A stretch of 21,301 nucleotides of DNA, taken from positions 1 to 21,301 of the forward strand of contig JASLAX010000051.1 of the NCBI GenBank assembly GCA_030146875.1. The letters are read 5' to 3'. A program made the translations under genes and the position numbers. This document shows positions 20,978-21,301 of the stretch, in pieces (the stretch's first letter is position 1; the number at the start of each line of letters is the position of its first letter). The notes beneath the pieces are model-generated. The model ran no database searches, was not told where the DNA came from, and saw only the letters and a list, made by a program, of their open reading frames with translations. The DNA comes from Longimicrobiaceae bacterium. Lineage in GTDB: Bacteria > Gemmatimonadota > Gemmatimonadetes > Longimicrobiales > Longimicrobiaceae.

Positions 20978-21301
20978 CGCGGGGCGGCGCGGCCCAGCCG
21001 GGCCGCCGCCGCCCGCAGCCACGCCACCGCCGCCTCCTCCTCGCGCCGCCGGAGCGCCAGCCCCGCCGCCTGGATGGCGGGGGAGGGCGCGCCCGGGAAC
21101 GCGACCGCCGCCGCCTCGGCCAGCGCCAGGGCGGCTCCCCAGGCCCCGCGGGACTCCGCCCACGCCGCCGCCCTGCGCGCCGCGTGCAGCAGCCGCCCCT
21201 CGTCCGCCCCCTCCGGCTCCTCCGCCACCCGGGCCAGCACGGCCAGCGCCGCCCACACGTCCGGGTCCCCGCCCCGCGGCGGCGGGGCGCTCCCCCGCCC
21301 C
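20917..21301 (-). CDS. C-terminal part of an Ala-rich helical protein (5' end outside window)
   Basis: On the minus strand a frame is open from the window edge to a TAG at 20919-20917, 127 residues. Residues from DPDVWAALAVLARVAEE through AVAFPGAPSPAIQAAGLALRRREEEAAVAWLRAAAARLG look like amphipathic, TPR-like helix pairs with a repeat-like AxxLA spacing. The final segment (RSSRSISFHSVPTRS) is unlike the rest and falls where the gene overlaps the lipoprotein gene, so the end may have been extended by loss of an earlier stop. No function can be given. Codon pattern and Ala bias make it plausible but not certain. Confidence 0.5.
   Translation of the reverse strand, partial: GRGSAPPPRGGDPDVWAALAVLARVAEEPEGADEGRLLHAARRAAAWAESRGAWGAALALAEAAAVAFPGAPSPAIQAAGLALRRREEEAAVAWLRAAAARLGRAAPRQQPLRSSRSISFHSVPTRS

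Overview
This is a GC-rich, gene-dense bacterial chromosome window. The suggested source is a Gemmatimonadota-type organism, possibly Longimicrobium-like. That placement is an inference from base composition, a leucine dehydrogenase/acyl-CoA dehydrogenase gene set, frequent GTG starts and intergenic repeats; the window holds no rRNA or other decisive marker. I see no tRNA, rRNA, CRISPR array, transposase or phage gene.

Layout. Positions 1-201 are the proline-rich tail of a + strand gene, closed by a perfect 15-bp terminator hairpin. After an intergenic repeat comes a minus-strand rimJ-like acetyltransferase (637-1203) and a 53-residue tail-anchored membrane protein (1350-1511). A + strand housekeeping run follows: recJ, rsmD, coaD and pta (1769-5516). 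Next is a partner-switching signalling set: a STAS antagonist, an RsbW-like ATP-binding protein and a GAF-SpoIIE phosphatase (5611-8116). A 550-base gap (8117-8666) full of structured repeats leads to rsmA (8667-9539).

The redox repressor gene rex (9680-10303) has a textbook Rex operator lying on its own promoter. It is followed by arcA (arginine deiminase), then a DEDDh exonuclease and an MBL-fold hydrolase joined by GTGA stop/start overlaps (10355-13391). A CoA-ester and branched-chain catabolism group comes next: thiolase, CPBP membrane protease, a three-helix membrane protein, hbd, acyl-CoA dehydrogenase and leucine dehydrogenase (13441-19205), closed by two strong terminator hairpins. 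The right end holds two small minus-strand genes, a lipoprotein gene and the tail of a minus-strand Ala-rich helical protein that runs off the window.

How the genes fit together. Leucine dehydrogenase, acyl-CoA dehydrogenase, hydroxyacyl-CoA dehydrogenase and thiolase make a plausible route from branched-chain or short-chain substrates to acetyl-CoA, and Pta can convert acetyl-CoA to acetyl phosphate. Rex senses the NADH that such catabolism produces, and arginine deiminase next to it is a typical low-oxygen energy enzyme. The most unusual structure is a composite intergenic element present three times (about 311-501 inverted, 8169-8274 and 8477-8593). Each copy has a G-rich hairpin, a variable hairpin, an AGTCC hairpin and a fixed 12-mer, GAATTCATTCGC. 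Paired base changes between copies preserve the stems.
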